From assembly GCA_030407315.1 (NCBI GenBank), contig JALQPE010002763.1, positions 78,060-142,059 on the forward strand: 64,000 bases of DNA, read 5' to 3'. Below, one piece after another: positions 51,401 to 61,513 of the stretch (position 1 is the first letter of the stretch; each line of letters starts with the position of its first letter). The notes under the pieces were generated by a model. That model worked only from the letters and a program-made list of their open reading frames with translations, ran no database searches and was not told the origin of the DNA. Source of the DNA: Asparagopsis taxiformis. Its lineage: Eukaryota; Rhodophyta; Florideophyceae; Bonnemaisoniales; Bonnemaisoniaceae. The position numbers and the translations under genes were made by a program.

Positions 51401-52629
51401 TTGTACACATTGCTGACGTTGAAAATGAGGCAAAGTGTTTCCTCACTGCGCTGTCTGACTGGATACAGGATTTGAACGAAAGTTGTGGTACAAATCTAAT
51501 TGATAGCTGCGTGCAATCTATCAGCTTCAAATCCGATAGTAGTTCTCTCACAGCGTATGCTCGCGCACAGACAAAGCCCAGCCTTGATTGGGTTCGGAAA
51601 TCGGTATGTTGGAATGTGACGAGTATCAAAGATCTGTCATCAACGAATGTTTCATTACAAGTGGCTCAAAACGCTGCACTGGATAATCCTCGACCCATCA
51701 AAAGACCACGATTGCTCTGCCAAAGAAACTCGGCTGACGTGTATCAAGCCACTGTTTGGCTTGACAATGGTAAAAATATTCTGCCTTTGGCCACGTTGGA
51801 AGATAATCCACAGACAGCATGTTATGTCGCAAACACGCATCGGTTGTGGATATCAAGACTGGACAAGAATTTGGATAACTTTGACAATAATGGCATCGAG
51901 TACGTCGATCTAATTTCAGAAGATTCTATACTCAGGCAAGGAGAAGCTCCAAGGTTACCTGTTCTACCGCAGATAGCGGAGGAAGGTATTGATGCGAACA
52001 AGAACACAACGGAAGATATTCAAGAAACCTACACTGTATTTATCAGCCATGCAGGGCCTGATAAAGCAACTTTGGCAGAGTTGATATGCGCACAACTGAC
52101 AGCGTTGGGGATATCTGTATTTCTAGACAAGCTTGGGTTGCGACCTGGACAACATGCGCCAAGGAAAATGTTACACGCGATGCGAACAGCGAAGATTGCA
52201 ATCGTGATACTTTCTGCAGAATTTGCTGCGCGTAAATGGACGCTAATGGAATTAAGGTGTTTCTTGGAACGTTTTGAGAAATCGGAACGTGATGTGATAA
52301 TCATCCCGGTTTTCTATCGACTGTCGCTTGCAGATTGTCGGAGCGCTGAGGCGTTATTTAAGATGGTGGACGAGAACGGGGAAAAGGTGTTCATGAAAGA
52401 GGGCTTTTTGGAACGACTGGCCGAAGAAGGCGGGTCGATCCAGGATGTCTTCAGATCGCTGCAGAAACTTCGAAGCATTACAGGTATCGAAAATGTTGAA
52501 GGTGCAACAAATGGGACTGGACGCGAAGAAGAGGATAAGCGAATGAGACTGGGAGTAAGGATCGTTGCGGCTGTTCAGGAAGCGTTGGCGAGGATTACGC
52601 AATGGATGGGAAGAGGCCCAAGCGGTTGA
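48475..52629 (+). CDS. NB-ARC / WD40 / TIR immune-receptor-like protein
   Basis: The start is ATG 48475 (ACAATGGCT context); the frame extends 30 codons upstream only to a TTG. About 1384 residues with no intron. NB-ARC NTPase: P-loop GMGGSGKTT at 56-64, Walker B LLIFDDVW, and GLPLALSVAGKSV. A winged-helix/linker region follows, then WD40 repeats (~585-900 and probably to ~1150; e.g. VSASWDQTVRVWDG, LASGSFDKCICLWDV). A C-terminal TIR domain begins near 1186 (YTVFISHAGPDKA), with SAEFAARKWTLMELRCF; E1259 sits where the NADase glutamate of TIR enzymes lies. WD40 replaces the plant LRR sensor, and TIR is at the C-terminus, the reverse of plant TIR-NLRs. By family knowledge it should oligomerise on activation and signal through TIR NAD+ cleavage or contacts. 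Confidence 0.92.
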   Translation: MAQNSPAIIRKPPIFVVPTTAAAVLNFSQKSDTPESTAKHHLLSSSPRSNAIALVGMGGSGKTTTLISLARLPEIHQKFPDAIYFIQLGQHASIASFLDQLHDLVQRTVPVWLHRFQQLAAKHSLHVQLVNELVDHLQQMRFLLIFDDVWEITEDVFLLVTEICARVRQMNSTSFKVLTSTRAWNIGRRPIHDKAIDVNPQQGINDMARRILFHYADMGVQSSHAHTHITKQAIDDIIQKCAGLPLALSVAGKSVLRIMERQRSGFRDNAWVQYRDSLKRNMSQLVEAPSWRHDGLFVSLRSSLQILHSKWLVTGIDVYAVLRSFSVLRKQMWMPLYVLQRMWQVQLGDAEQVLEVLSENNICSLVMDEGSAVVGVRVHDLVHEFCKRMAEKEEGEAYWHRKLVNGYCACRELSLCSDGGVSERPWWKISNVDGGGKYMEDNIIRHLLHGGRPNDALRLLTDYRWVQYVNNDEQRMAFQKVISDLQMLKEYMKTNIGGGLGQQTTRDLDVLIETMQQGMVPYCMDNREQCTFQLYGRLTSLKRRSELLQRVLWSIERYAKRPWVRAKAGVLSSVEGNLKRVLPTGRSISVMNLEEDRLAVGNYSGEVKIVNREDGSQLDKFVGQDETVGVCVDQKSNVVYSCCHVGVISAWKKGDVLWTVQVCNDEQEGTSPQVNLDEEREYLVSMELLQTRGVLVCGSSNGLLRIFDKDKCRLLKSFKAHNSVISSLTAAISGKIFVSASWDQTVRVWDGNSFEQIGDPLKGHTSDVACVALTRDESMLASGSFDKCICLWDVDKRDLLCEPLTAQRERVLSVVFNSDGTLLYSAGYRKICVWDVHCPHNGVSLMHTFVDKRMNWVTSLCISADDCELFANSKNSEDVFVWRAQIKEQEAEQVGERQYLRNVEKFGISDDGETIVILNKNSEWAELRSVSDVSNGIDQVITRLHVPAQDNPIRRIAVSNNQRLIAYTYWNDPQCVVHIADVENEAKCFLTALSDWIQDLNESCGTNLIDSCVQSISFKSDSSSLTAYARAQTKPSLDWVRKSVCWNVTSIKDLSSTNVSLQVAQNAALDNPRPIKRPRLLCQRNSADVYQATVWLDNGKNILPLATLEDNPQTACYVANTHRLWISRLDKNLDNFDNNGIEYVDLISEDSILRQGEAPRLPVLPQIAEEGIDANKNTTEDIQETYTVFISHAGPDKATLAELICAQLTALGISVFLDKLGLRPGQHAPRKMLHAMRTAKIAIVILSAEFAARKWTLMELRCFLERFEKSERDVIIIPVFYRLSLADCRSAEALFKMVDENGEKVFMKEGFLERLAEEGGSIQDVFRSLQKLRSITGIENVEGATNGTGREEEDKRMRLGVRIVAAVQEALARITQWMGRGPSG

Positions 52630-54339
52630 CACGACTTGTGTACATTTGCGTTCTCTTGAAGGGTCATGTCTGGTTGCATGTGACATGGCAGGTCGCATTC
52701 GACGAAGGAGAGGAATTGGTCTGGTTGGGCTAGCGGCGGCCTGGGCCGCCCAATCGCCCAAGTTGAGCGGCAAAGTCAGAGGTGGCTGTGGGGTATTGAA
52801 ATCTTGATTACAAAATCTTTTGAATTATGACCGACTTGAAATCGTCGCGGTGCAGAGAAAGCATTTCTATTTGTAGACTCATATACCAAAAAGTACGTAC
52901 GCAGTGACGTGAGTAAAGGCAACCACGCACAATTAGGCGAGAAATAATGGCGTGTCTACACACCCGCGGAGATAAGTTAGTGTTATATTGAAGAAACAGC
53001 GATTGGTTTTCAAGTGATACATGGAGAAAACAAATGAGGCGGAATTCATTCAGGACTTGAATTGTCATCTGTTGCATCTGATGATTCGGGGAGATTGTCG
53101 CAAACAGTCAGGGACAGCAATAGAGAAAGGGTGACGCATGGGCTTGTAGAGATTGCGCGGTTTGGCTGACGACGAATCTACAGTTCCACTATCCACTCAT
53201 TTTCAACCAAAATACTGGGAATAATGATGCGGATGGCTATTCATCAAATTGCCCGCAAGGTCGTATGGGTCTCCTCTCTCCTGTTTGCTCCTGCTGTCCA
53301 TGAAGGCTTTTCATGATGTAAATTTTGTATGCATATCTATTGACCACAGAGAAACTGGTTGTTCTAGAAGCGAAATATTGCGCTCAACCAATCCTCCTTG
53401 ACCAATCAACCTACGACTCCAGCTCGCCATTCTATCTGGTGCTCTCCGGAAAATAAATTCCTGGTTTGCTTGCCGAGCCTGACTAATCTGCGACCAATTG
53501 AATTGAATAGATTCATCATTTTCTATTTCGTGCGCTGTGAACGTTCAGAAAACTAGGCTCTATGATGATTGCTTACATACCCTTGTCAATGCTGTCCAGG
53601 ACCCAAAGGCGATGATCAGCTTGAATTTTTACATCGCAACGTTGCACACACTAACATCCTACTCAGAAATATCATGCCCTCCATCTTCCTCAACTACTGG
53701 TTATCTTTAGATGATAACTTTTCAATGATACGCTGAACCCCAGCTCTTTCATCTTGTTCTCCTCATATCATATCTCCTGCCAGAGCGTTATGTTGAACAC
53801 ACTTTACATTTGACACCAGATAGAAACTACAACCAATTTCTGAGATGCCGCTAGATTAACACATCTTTCCAACAACGCATAAAACAATGCAGCAGATAGG
53901 CTCACAACATGCAATCATCCAAAGTCTACATTCTGCTGACCAAATAGCTACACATTACAACTTTTCTAAAGTCATCACTTCACCCGCAAATCAGTCTTTA
54001 GATTTTCTCAACCACCATTGTTTCACGTTTGGCAAACTTCATTAGACATTCAACATCACTGGACACCGCATCTCATTTCTTTGCCAACCAAAACGAATGG
54101 AACAATATCAGAATCTTGCTGTCAGGCGAATGACACTTACTCAAAACATAGTTTACTTCACAGTTTTCTCATTTGTGCGGATCGTGGTACCACTGTTCCA
54201 TCCATTCTACATCCCCCTCCACACTATCCTCGATACTCACTGAACCAATTCCAGCTATGCAATTCTCCAAATCTCCAGCCTCTGTTGTTTGAAGCAACAA
54301 AACGGGAGCACAGTTTCTCATACTCACTTTCCCGATATG
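52630..54339. other. Intergenic, no supported gene
   Basis: Only short frames on both strands; no repeats or RNA genes recognised. Confidence 0.5.
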
Positions 54340-54347
54340 TATAAATA
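54340..54347 (+). promoter_or_regulatory. TATA box of three-module secreted gene
   Basis: TATAAATA, 74 bases before the ATG at 54414. Confidence 0.55.
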
Positions 54348-54413
54348 CCACCGCTATCGCTCTTGTATCGCATTCTGCAAACCGTCATCCCATCATCTGC
54401 ATAAACATCTACC

Positions 54414-55034
54414 ATGAAGCTGTTCACTCTCATTGCATTCTTCTGCCTTACGGCATGTGTGTTCGCCGAATCTGAGCCTTCAGTCGTCCGTTCCGGTCCA
54501 ATTTGCCCCGGAGTATGTACATCAGAAAGAGCTGCTTGGGCACAATGCAGAAGCGTGATCCGCGTTTGTGAAGTTGTACGCTGCCCTCGTACTCGTAAGT
54601 TTAAGTGTGTTCCTCGAGTGACACCGACTCCTACTTCAAGCTCTACTCCGAGTGCTACACCAAGTGTTACTCCAAGCTCCACACCAAGCGCTACTCCCAG
54701 CCCTTCTTCAACACCGTCACCGTCTCCGGCAGTGACGATCCCTATGTGCCCTAACGTGTGTGTCTCGCGCAGAACGGCCGACAGGCAATGTTGGCCGCTT
54801 CGCAGAATCTGTAAGGTGGTAAGCTGCGGTGGCCATCCTAGAGAGTTCAAGTGCGCTCCGATTGCGACCCCTACGCCAACCGCGACAGTACTGCCGAGAT
54901 GCCCCACTATTTGTAGATCTGGTGTTCAAGGCCGTCTGAGTGCCATCCGCGATTGCAGAGGTTTGAGTCCGTTCTGTGTTGTATCTGGATGTGGCAGGGA
55001 CGGATTCTGGTGTGCTCGCAACGATGACATTTGA
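54414..55034 (+). CDS. Secreted protein with three 6-cysteine modules
   Basis: 206 residues from an ATG; signal peptide MKLFTLIAFFCLTACVFA. Three modules (CPGVC..., CPNVC..., CPTIC...) each have six cysteines in the order C-x3-C-x(9-13)-C-x6-C-x4-C-x(6-8)-C, separated by a long S/T/P repeat linker (TPSATPSVTPSSTPS) and a shorter TPTPTAT linker, both likely O-glycosylated. It is the longest member of the family that also includes the genes at 31947 and 45403. No known domain was recognised. Confidence 0.87.
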   Translation: MKLFTLIAFFCLTACVFAESEPSVVRSGPICPGVCTSERAAWAQCRSVIRVCEVVRCPRTRKFKCVPRVTPTPTSSSTPSATPSVTPSSTPSATPSPSSTPSPSPAVTIPMCPNVCVSRRTADRQCWPLRRICKVVSCGGHPREFKCAPIATPTPTATVLPRCPTICRSGVQGRLSAIRDCRGLSPFCVVSGCGRDGFWCARNDDI

Positions 55035-55731
55035 GGAGGTTGAGTGGAACGGCACTGATCTGCCAAAGCGACTTTAAATGTGAGGTGAGATTAGTTGCTG
55101 TTCAACTTAGAATGGTATGGTGCCCATTGAAGGAATCGAGATGAATCTTTCTATTGCACTGATCATCGTGTTTTTGGCTTTGCTGGCTGAAGATGTGATA
55201 GTTGTAAGGAGTAAATGGATTAGAATGTTTCATCAATAATGGAATGGTAAAATATAGGCAGCGAGTGGTATGTTACCGCGAAATTGTTCCGGGAAATAGT
55301 TTAGGTTGAGTGCATTTTCTATGGGCTCTAGTCTAGTATCACTGAGACAAACAATGTTCTGACTCTGGACTGTGGTCTGATTTGGTCGGCAGCAGAAGGC
55401 AATACACGTATTTTACACTCGGGACATTGAGCAACACGTCACCAAAGTTTTGATTATTTCTATGACATTGTATCATTTGAATTGGTGATCAAGCCAATAG
55501 GAATGGATGAATAGGGGCTATATCGCACAGGAACGCGACAAGTGGATGAAGGCAGACGGCTATTGGTTGATATCGTTCTATTGAGGAGGAACAGACGAGT
55601 GGACCAGAGCTGTGCCGGATGGGCATGACACTGCATCAAACGGCAACTATTTCATTTGGGAAAGATTGAATGGTTAGGGGCAGCTTGTCCTGGCTGTATT
55701 CCAATTCCCAGCCGGTTTTTTTTCCAGATTT
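55035..55731. other. Intergenic up to the Harbinger element
   Basis: No supported gene. The first bases of the element's inverted repeat (GACGATTTCTGGTG) follow at 55732. Confidence 0.5.
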
Positions 55732-56478
55732 GACGATTTCTGGTGTTGCCATATGGGAATATATGGAAATTGCATGGAAATGTTTGTGGCGCATTTTGCT
55801 CAGCAGGCGGTGCCAGTACGGAGCCGAGTTTTGGCATACGTACGCCTGGGGGGAACTGGGTTACGATCTTACAGCGTAAATGTTAGGGCTAGAGAAGTAG
55901 AAGTTTTGCTCGAAAGTTTAATTGTGTGACGTAACGGCCTCGCTCCTAGTAACGCGCTATGGTAAAAGACAGTTGTCCCCGAATCGAGATCCTGAGATAT
56001 GCTGCTGCACTGCGCGAGATTTTGCACTCATCAATCTCATTTGGCTGTCTTTGCATGCGAACGCCAAGACAGATGAAAAGCTGCGGCCTCAGCTTAGCTG
56101 CAAGCAATTAATCAATTTCGAAAGGCAGTCAGTTGAAGTGAGATATGCCTTTGCAACTAGCACTGCCTGCTTGTCCAGCACTCCGAGAAGCCATGGTTGT
56201 GAAATTCATCGACGATGACGTTTGGTGTGCGCCGTGCAGAACGCAAACCTAACGTCATCTGCGATCAATTTGTAATCCTTTGCAAATCGTACCGTTGCTC
56301 TCTATATTCTGTGCAGTGGTTCTACAGCAGTGCAGGTATTCTTCATCGGAATGAATGCAGTTCCGTGAGAATAGCAACACATCGTGGGATATTCTATAAA
56401 ATGAATGAGCAGAAGTGTCATCAGTGCTATAAATCACCCTTATGCAGATGGGTGATAGCATGGTTGTATGGATGCGCG
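55732..56478 (+). repeat. Left terminal inverted repeat of the Harbinger-type element
   Basis: Starts GACGATTTCTGGTG; its inverse complement is at 63216-63961. It contains an internal 46 bp palindrome (56214-56259; GATGACGTT...AACGTCATC), a candidate transposase or Myb-protein binding site. Open frames inside it are mirrored in the right repeat and are not genes. Confidence 0.9.
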
Positions 56479-56577
56479 GTTGGGATACATTGGGTATAAA
56501 TGTTTGAAAATGAAGACCCTGGTCGTGAACGAAAGAGCAGTTGATGAACAGGGGGAAGAAAAGTGTTCTATCAAGAA

Positions 56578-57699
56578 ATGACCCGAGTTCGTACACAAAG
56601 ACAACATACCGTTTCCCGTTCGAGAACGAAGACGGGGACCTGCCTTTTGGCCGTAACAACATGTAGTGTCATGAAAGCGCCTATGATTTCGGCAATGATG
56701 TTGAAGGCAGCTGCAGAAGAATACTCTGATTACATGCTCCGTCTTGAGCGAAAGGCAAAAATATATGCTGGAAGATTCGACTTACATGAGCTTGACGACT
56801 TCGAATGCTTGCGAAGGTTCAGATTTGGAAAGGTGGAGTTGAACAGGATTCTATATGCAATGGGCTGGCAGGGAATTATTCTGAAAACGGAGAGAGGGGA
56901 GTACAAAGCCACTGGAACAGAGGCATTCTGTTTGCTGCTCCGACGTCTCAGCTCACCTTGCATTTGGAGAGATCTCGAGGAAGAGTTTCATAGATCTTCT
57001 ACAGCGCTATGTGAGATATTCTACTTTGCTCTGGAACTATTTCATGAAGAATTCAAAACTTTGGTGACCTCGTTCTGTTCTTCGTTCATACAGGAAAGAA
57101 GTAATATGTATGCTTCAAAGGTTCATGAATCTGGGGCACCACTAGATAGCTGCGTGGGTTTTATAGATGCCACTAACATATACATATCGAGGCCGAAGGG
57201 AAGCATGCAAAGAGCAACTTACAATGGCCACAAACGACGAAATTGTATTAAATTTCAAGCGATGACGCTTCCAGATGGGCTTATTTTCAACGTATTTGGT
57301 CCTATCGAAGGCCGCCGTCATGACATTATTCTGTTTCGCAATTCAGAACTTGAACAGAGTCTTCAGCAATCGCTTATGGTGCATGGAAGGCAATTCTACG
57401 TTTATGCGGATTCAGCATACGTTTTGAGGCCTTATATGATGGTAGGATTTCGGCAGCCATATATCTTTGAGGAGGAAGCACTATTCAACAAAAGAATGGC
57501 TTCCGCGCGCATATCTGTAGAATGGGCGTTTCATGAAGTTAAGAAATACTTCACGCATTTAGACTATCCACGCAAATTGCGAGTGGGAATGTCTCCGGTT
57601 GGACTTTGGTACATATGTGCATGTGTTTTGACTAACTTCCATACCTGCATATATGGATCACAAACAAGTCTATACTTCGATTGTAGCCCCCCACCATAG
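56578..57699 (+). CDS. PIF/Harbinger DDE transposase
   Basis: The frame is open from GTG 56563; the first ATG is 56578 and another plausible start is ATG 56671. From 56578 it is 373 residues, a normal length. A helix-turn-helix-like segment (FRFGKVELNRILYAMG) precedes the DDE nuclease: D197 in GFIDATNIYISRP, D278 in VYADSAYVLRP and E315 in ISVEWAFHEVKKYF. The frame is intact, so the enzyme could be functional. It cuts and re-inserts the element, normally with the Myb-like partner encoded at the other end. Confidence 0.9.
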   Translation: MTRVRTQRQHTVSRSRTKTGTCLLAVTTCSVMKAPMISAMMLKAAAEEYSDYMLRLERKAKIYAGRFDLHELDDFECLRRFRFGKVELNRILYAMGWQGIILKTERGEYKATGTEAFCLLLRRLSSPCIWRDLEEEFHRSSTALCEIFYFALELFHEEFKTLVTSFCSSFIQERSNMYASKVHESGAPLDSCVGFIDATNIYISRPKGSMQRATYNGHKRRNCIKFQAMTLPDGLIFNVFGPIEGRRHDIILFRNSELEQSLQQSLMVHGRQFYVYADSAYVLRPYMMVGFRQPYIFEEEALFNKRMASARISVEWAFHEVKKYFTHLDYPRKLRVGMSPVGLWYICACVLTNFHTCIYGSQTSLYFDCSPPP

Positions 57700-57824
57700 A
57701 AGAGTACATTTCGATGAGTGATTAGTACAAATCTGTGCTGGTAGACAAAACTAATGGAAACATAGTGAAAATGTAAAGCTCTAGCATCACAATCTGACGT
57801 CCATGATGAAATTTTACTTTCCAT

Positions 57825-59570
57825 TCATTTCATAGGCTTGATGGATCGGATCACAATACCGCTATACTCAAATTGTTTGCCTTCCTTCAACTCTATTGCT
57901 CCTCTCCCCGGCAGGAATCCCATTCGAAAGTTGGGAACAACCTCATCCTCGTCACTGCTTTCAGAATTAGTGGATGACTTTCCCAGCGCCTGGCCCGAAT
58001 GAAGTTCGGGCACGCGTTTGGTTTGTTCAGGGAGCGCTGATGATGCAAAATTTGATGACAAATCCATTGTAATTCGTTGCTGAGGACGAGATGATATATC
58101 TGGAACAAGCGCACTGACGTCTTCTTGACTTCCCGTACGCTGCGCAGCAGTGTCATCGGGATGTTCATTTGTGATCGATACAGGTGTTTCCGCATCTTCT
58201 CGGGTAGGCCGAGTGAACAGAGACCGAAATTTTGATGAACTTGCAGCTGCCGTATTGGTGAAAGGTGCCTTGTTGTTAAGTTTGCGGTCAGCAAGATCCC
58301 GGAAAAGAAACATATCCTGGAACAGAAGTTCTGTCTCAAATTTTTCTACAATTGCAGCTCGGAAGCAGGTTCCGCTAAACTATTACGTCGCGCAGCAACA
58401 ACAACATTTCTTGCTGCAACATAAGCATCGCGTGTTTCGCGGTGTTTTCGCATCCCTTCCTCATTAAATCGCAAGGCAGCTTCTAGGCGTTGCTTGAAAC
58501 GAGGAAGCAGGCGATCCAAAGCCCAAAAACATCGACGTGTGGCCGTTTTAGGACGTACCTTGCGGTTGATATCCGATAAATACATGATAGTGGATAAAAG
58601 AGTATGGTATTGAAAGTCGTCCAGAACAATTTTGACAACTGGGAAGTGGAGGTCCATCTGTACACGGGGAAGATGCTTGAGGGCTTTGAGCTTTTCATCT
58701 CTTCCAGGAAAAGCATATGCCAATGCAGGGCTTTTAGTAATGGCAATTCGCAATTCACCGTCCGTTGGTTCAATAGCTTGTCGGGAACATTCTCGAACGA
58801 GACCAGCCCATTGACCTCTTCTTCTTGTCGAATTTGGGTCAAGAATCCATGACTTTAAATCATTACTAGAATTTCCCGGCTCCCAGTTTAAAACCAAGCC
58901 ACGCATATATAGTACTTTATGTACAATTGGAGAGGATGAATCTTCAATGAAAACTGGTTTCCAGAGATGATTTGTAGAATATACTCGAAGAGAATCCATT
59001 CCAAGGGTCGCAGTATAAGGCCTTTCTCGGACGCTACTTGCATCTTCGTATTGAATGACGACATTTTCGACGTCGATTTGAATATTGTCGACAATTTCGG
59101 TGACCACCCTGCATGTGAATCGCCAGCCCCAACGGGCGACACGACTAGAAGTTAGTGGCGCGTCATTGGCATAAAATGCGGTATCATCAGCAGCAGTGGA
59201 AGGATCGGAGGAATCAGCCGAGCGCACAGAGGACTTTGCATCACGGACAGCTTCATCTGTGGCGAGCTTTGCTGCTTTGAGGCGACGCTCACGAAGTTCA
59301 AGGGCGGTCTGGTCACCGTCAGTGACTGGGGAAGCGACGACAGTGACGTCATGCATAAAAATGCGTGCAGGAGCAGAGCGCTAAGTCTTCCACGGCACTT
59401 CAAGGCGTAGAATCCCGATGTACCTGCAGTTACAGTGACGGGAGATCGAGACCTACCGTTTTTGAACTGAACGGCCAGTGCATCCGGACGGAGCACAAAT
59501 GAGTGAGTTCGAGAGCTCCGCGTCAGACGCCCACGAAAGCTGATACCGACCGTGACCGGATCAGCTCAGT
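57825..59570 (-). pseudogene. VPS13-like gene 5' fragment, broken
   Basis: Two long frames (59356-58346 and 58313-57825) encode pieces of the VPS13 N-terminal (chorein) region: WGWRFTCRVVTEIVDNIQID, VENVVIQYEDAS (equivalent to the HIRYED motif), LGMDSLRVYST and VHKVLYMRGLVLNWEP. Upstream, further VPS13-like phrases (FVLRPDALAVQF, YIGILRLEVPW) are spread over different frames, with a TAG at 59381-59383. Between the two long frames a one-base shift reconnects to EKFETELLFQDMFLFRDLAD. VPS13 is a bridge-like lipid transfer protein thousands of residues long; only ~550 codons are here. The outer boundary is approximate. Confidence 0.72.
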
Positions 59571-59988
59571 TCTGGATCCGTCACGCCTGACACTATCTTC
59601 GTCACGTTATTCTCATATTCACCACACAGATTGGTACAACCACATAATCGCTGCTGCGTTGTACCTATCCGCAACTTAAGATAGCTACATGCCTAACCGC
59701 TAATCCTTCTTCACATTTCTTATCAGTCCACTCCAAGCGCTCAGTCTCCCAGTCCTTCTTTGGCCACAGTGCCAGAGCTAATACCCAAGACGAGGCCCGA
59801 AGCAGCAACCCGGCGGTGGCCACCGCCGGTACAATGCGCGATCCATATACAACTTTGGCCTCTTTGGGCAGACGAGCAAACTCTGGCCTCCGCGTCTCAT
59901 CACTTACCGATGGCGACTGTAATCAGCCAAAAAAAAGCTTTCTCGCAAGAATTCCTTCGCCTCATTTAGTCGCCAACGCACAGCTAGG

Positions 59989-61085
59989 ATCGGTTCTCTC
60001 TTCCGCTCAGAACATATAACTCTGGTTCGTCTCTATTTCGATCGCGCTGCAGCCCACGACACTGTTGATGAACTTGGGGAGCTCGGCCTGTGACAATTCA
60101 AAAACCTCAATGAAAATCAATCTTCATTTCAGCGTACCTTCTCCGATAATGTTCGCCGCTGTGATGACATGCTGCGTGTCATCTGCTTCATCATATCAGA
60201 GATTGACCGAACCCCCAATTTAATTCAGGCCCCCTCTTCCTGAAATGCTCCAGGCAACATGCCTACTTTCCGTCTTGACGATCTTAATGCACACCTCGCA
60301 AGTCTTGAGCATTCTTTGGTAGAAATGAACGGGAACACTGAAGCCCTTACCTCCCAGTACAACGAAACCGTTGAGTTGCGCTGTGTCCTAGAGCGTACTG
60401 CAGAGTTCTTCCGATCTGCTCGGCAAATTCAAGATCCTTCGCTTCCTAACTCTGCTACAACGAAAGTTCCCGGTTCTGGACTCATTTCAGATGTGATGAA
60501 CAAGATATCTGCGCTATCAGATACTCCTACCATTGTTGTAGATGACTATGCTGATGCATCTCCGTCTTCCTTTGGTGCCGGAATAGGTATACATCAAACG
60601 AAGCGTAGCCAGTCAAGCCTCCTGTCTTTCTTTACAGGTACTATCTCAAGGGAAAAATTTCCGCATTTGAGCACATTCTGTTCCGAGCAACTCACAGGAA
60701 TTGTATTGTGCGTTATGCCGATGTCGACGAGAAACTTATTGATCCCGATACCAAGGAGGAGACTGAAAAGAGCGTGTTCATGGTCTTCTTCTCCGGTTCT
60801 GCGGTCAGAATGAAAGTAGCAAAGATTTATGACGCGTTCAATGCGAACTGCTACTCTGTCCCAGAGGATCATGCAAGCCAGATGGCTGCTTTCAACAAAT
60901 GCAAAAATCTTCTAAATGAACTTGAGGCAATCATGTATTCCAGTTCTTCTCACAGACTCGACATCCTCCGAGATGTTAGTCAAAAGATTTGTCATGGCGT
61001 GAAAAAGTTAAACGAGACATGGGTATCTTCAACACTCTTTTCATTTGAATTTGTTCACCTATTGCAGGAGTGTAAATGTCCGTGA
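59989..61085 (+). pseudogene. V-ATPase subunit a (V0) gene 5' fragment, broken
   Basis: Translation from an ATC at the expected start gives a typical subunit a N-terminus (SLFRSEHITLVRLYF, DTVDELGELG, QFKNLNENQSSFQRTFSD, VRRCDDMLR). TGA codons interrupt it at 60091-60093 and 60241-60243. It continues (LEHSLVEMNGN, ELRCVLERTAEFF) and needs a one-base shift at an A-run near 60653 to reach FEHILFRATHRN and then EKSVFMVFFSGSAVRMKVAKI. It stops at 61085, before any of the membrane half. The lost start, two stops and a frameshift make it a non-functional fragment. Subunit a normally anchors the proton pump in endomembranes. Confidence 0.85.
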
Positions 61086-61513
61086 CGACCTGGATGATGA
61101 GGAGAGGCGCAATGAAGCACTGCCGATTTCGTTCATCACTGCGCGACATGTTTTTACAGCTTTAACGTAGTGCGTTTAGTATGGAAAAAAATGGATGGAT
61201 ACGCTTCTAGCTGAGTTCAACATCTTTCAGGTTTATGAATATGTATGTGAGCTTCCCTTCCCCTCTTGAATACGGATCCAAACTCAATATTTTATCTATC
61301 TGCTATAAGTATAAGTTATGGCATTTCACAAAACATAAGCCTGAAGTTGGTTCGTTTTCTGCGTTTGAATGGAACTACATCCAAGAACTACAGTCATGAC
61401 AAGAGAAATCAAAACATGCTGATGAAGGGTGGTTCCAAGAAGGGTTACTTAGGTATCGAAGGGATCTAAAACGGTAGATGCGATGTAAGAAATCCAAAAA
61501 ACCTTCATTAAGC

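Noticed and set aside
55922..56499. Two small frames (98 and 94 residues) near the Harbinger end
   Set aside because: They lie within the terminal inverted repeat and are mirrored at 63156-63940; no protein family.
60659..61085. Programmed frameshift in a functional V-ATPase gene
   Set aside because: The same fragment has lost its start codon, carries two upstream TGA stops and lacks its membrane half.
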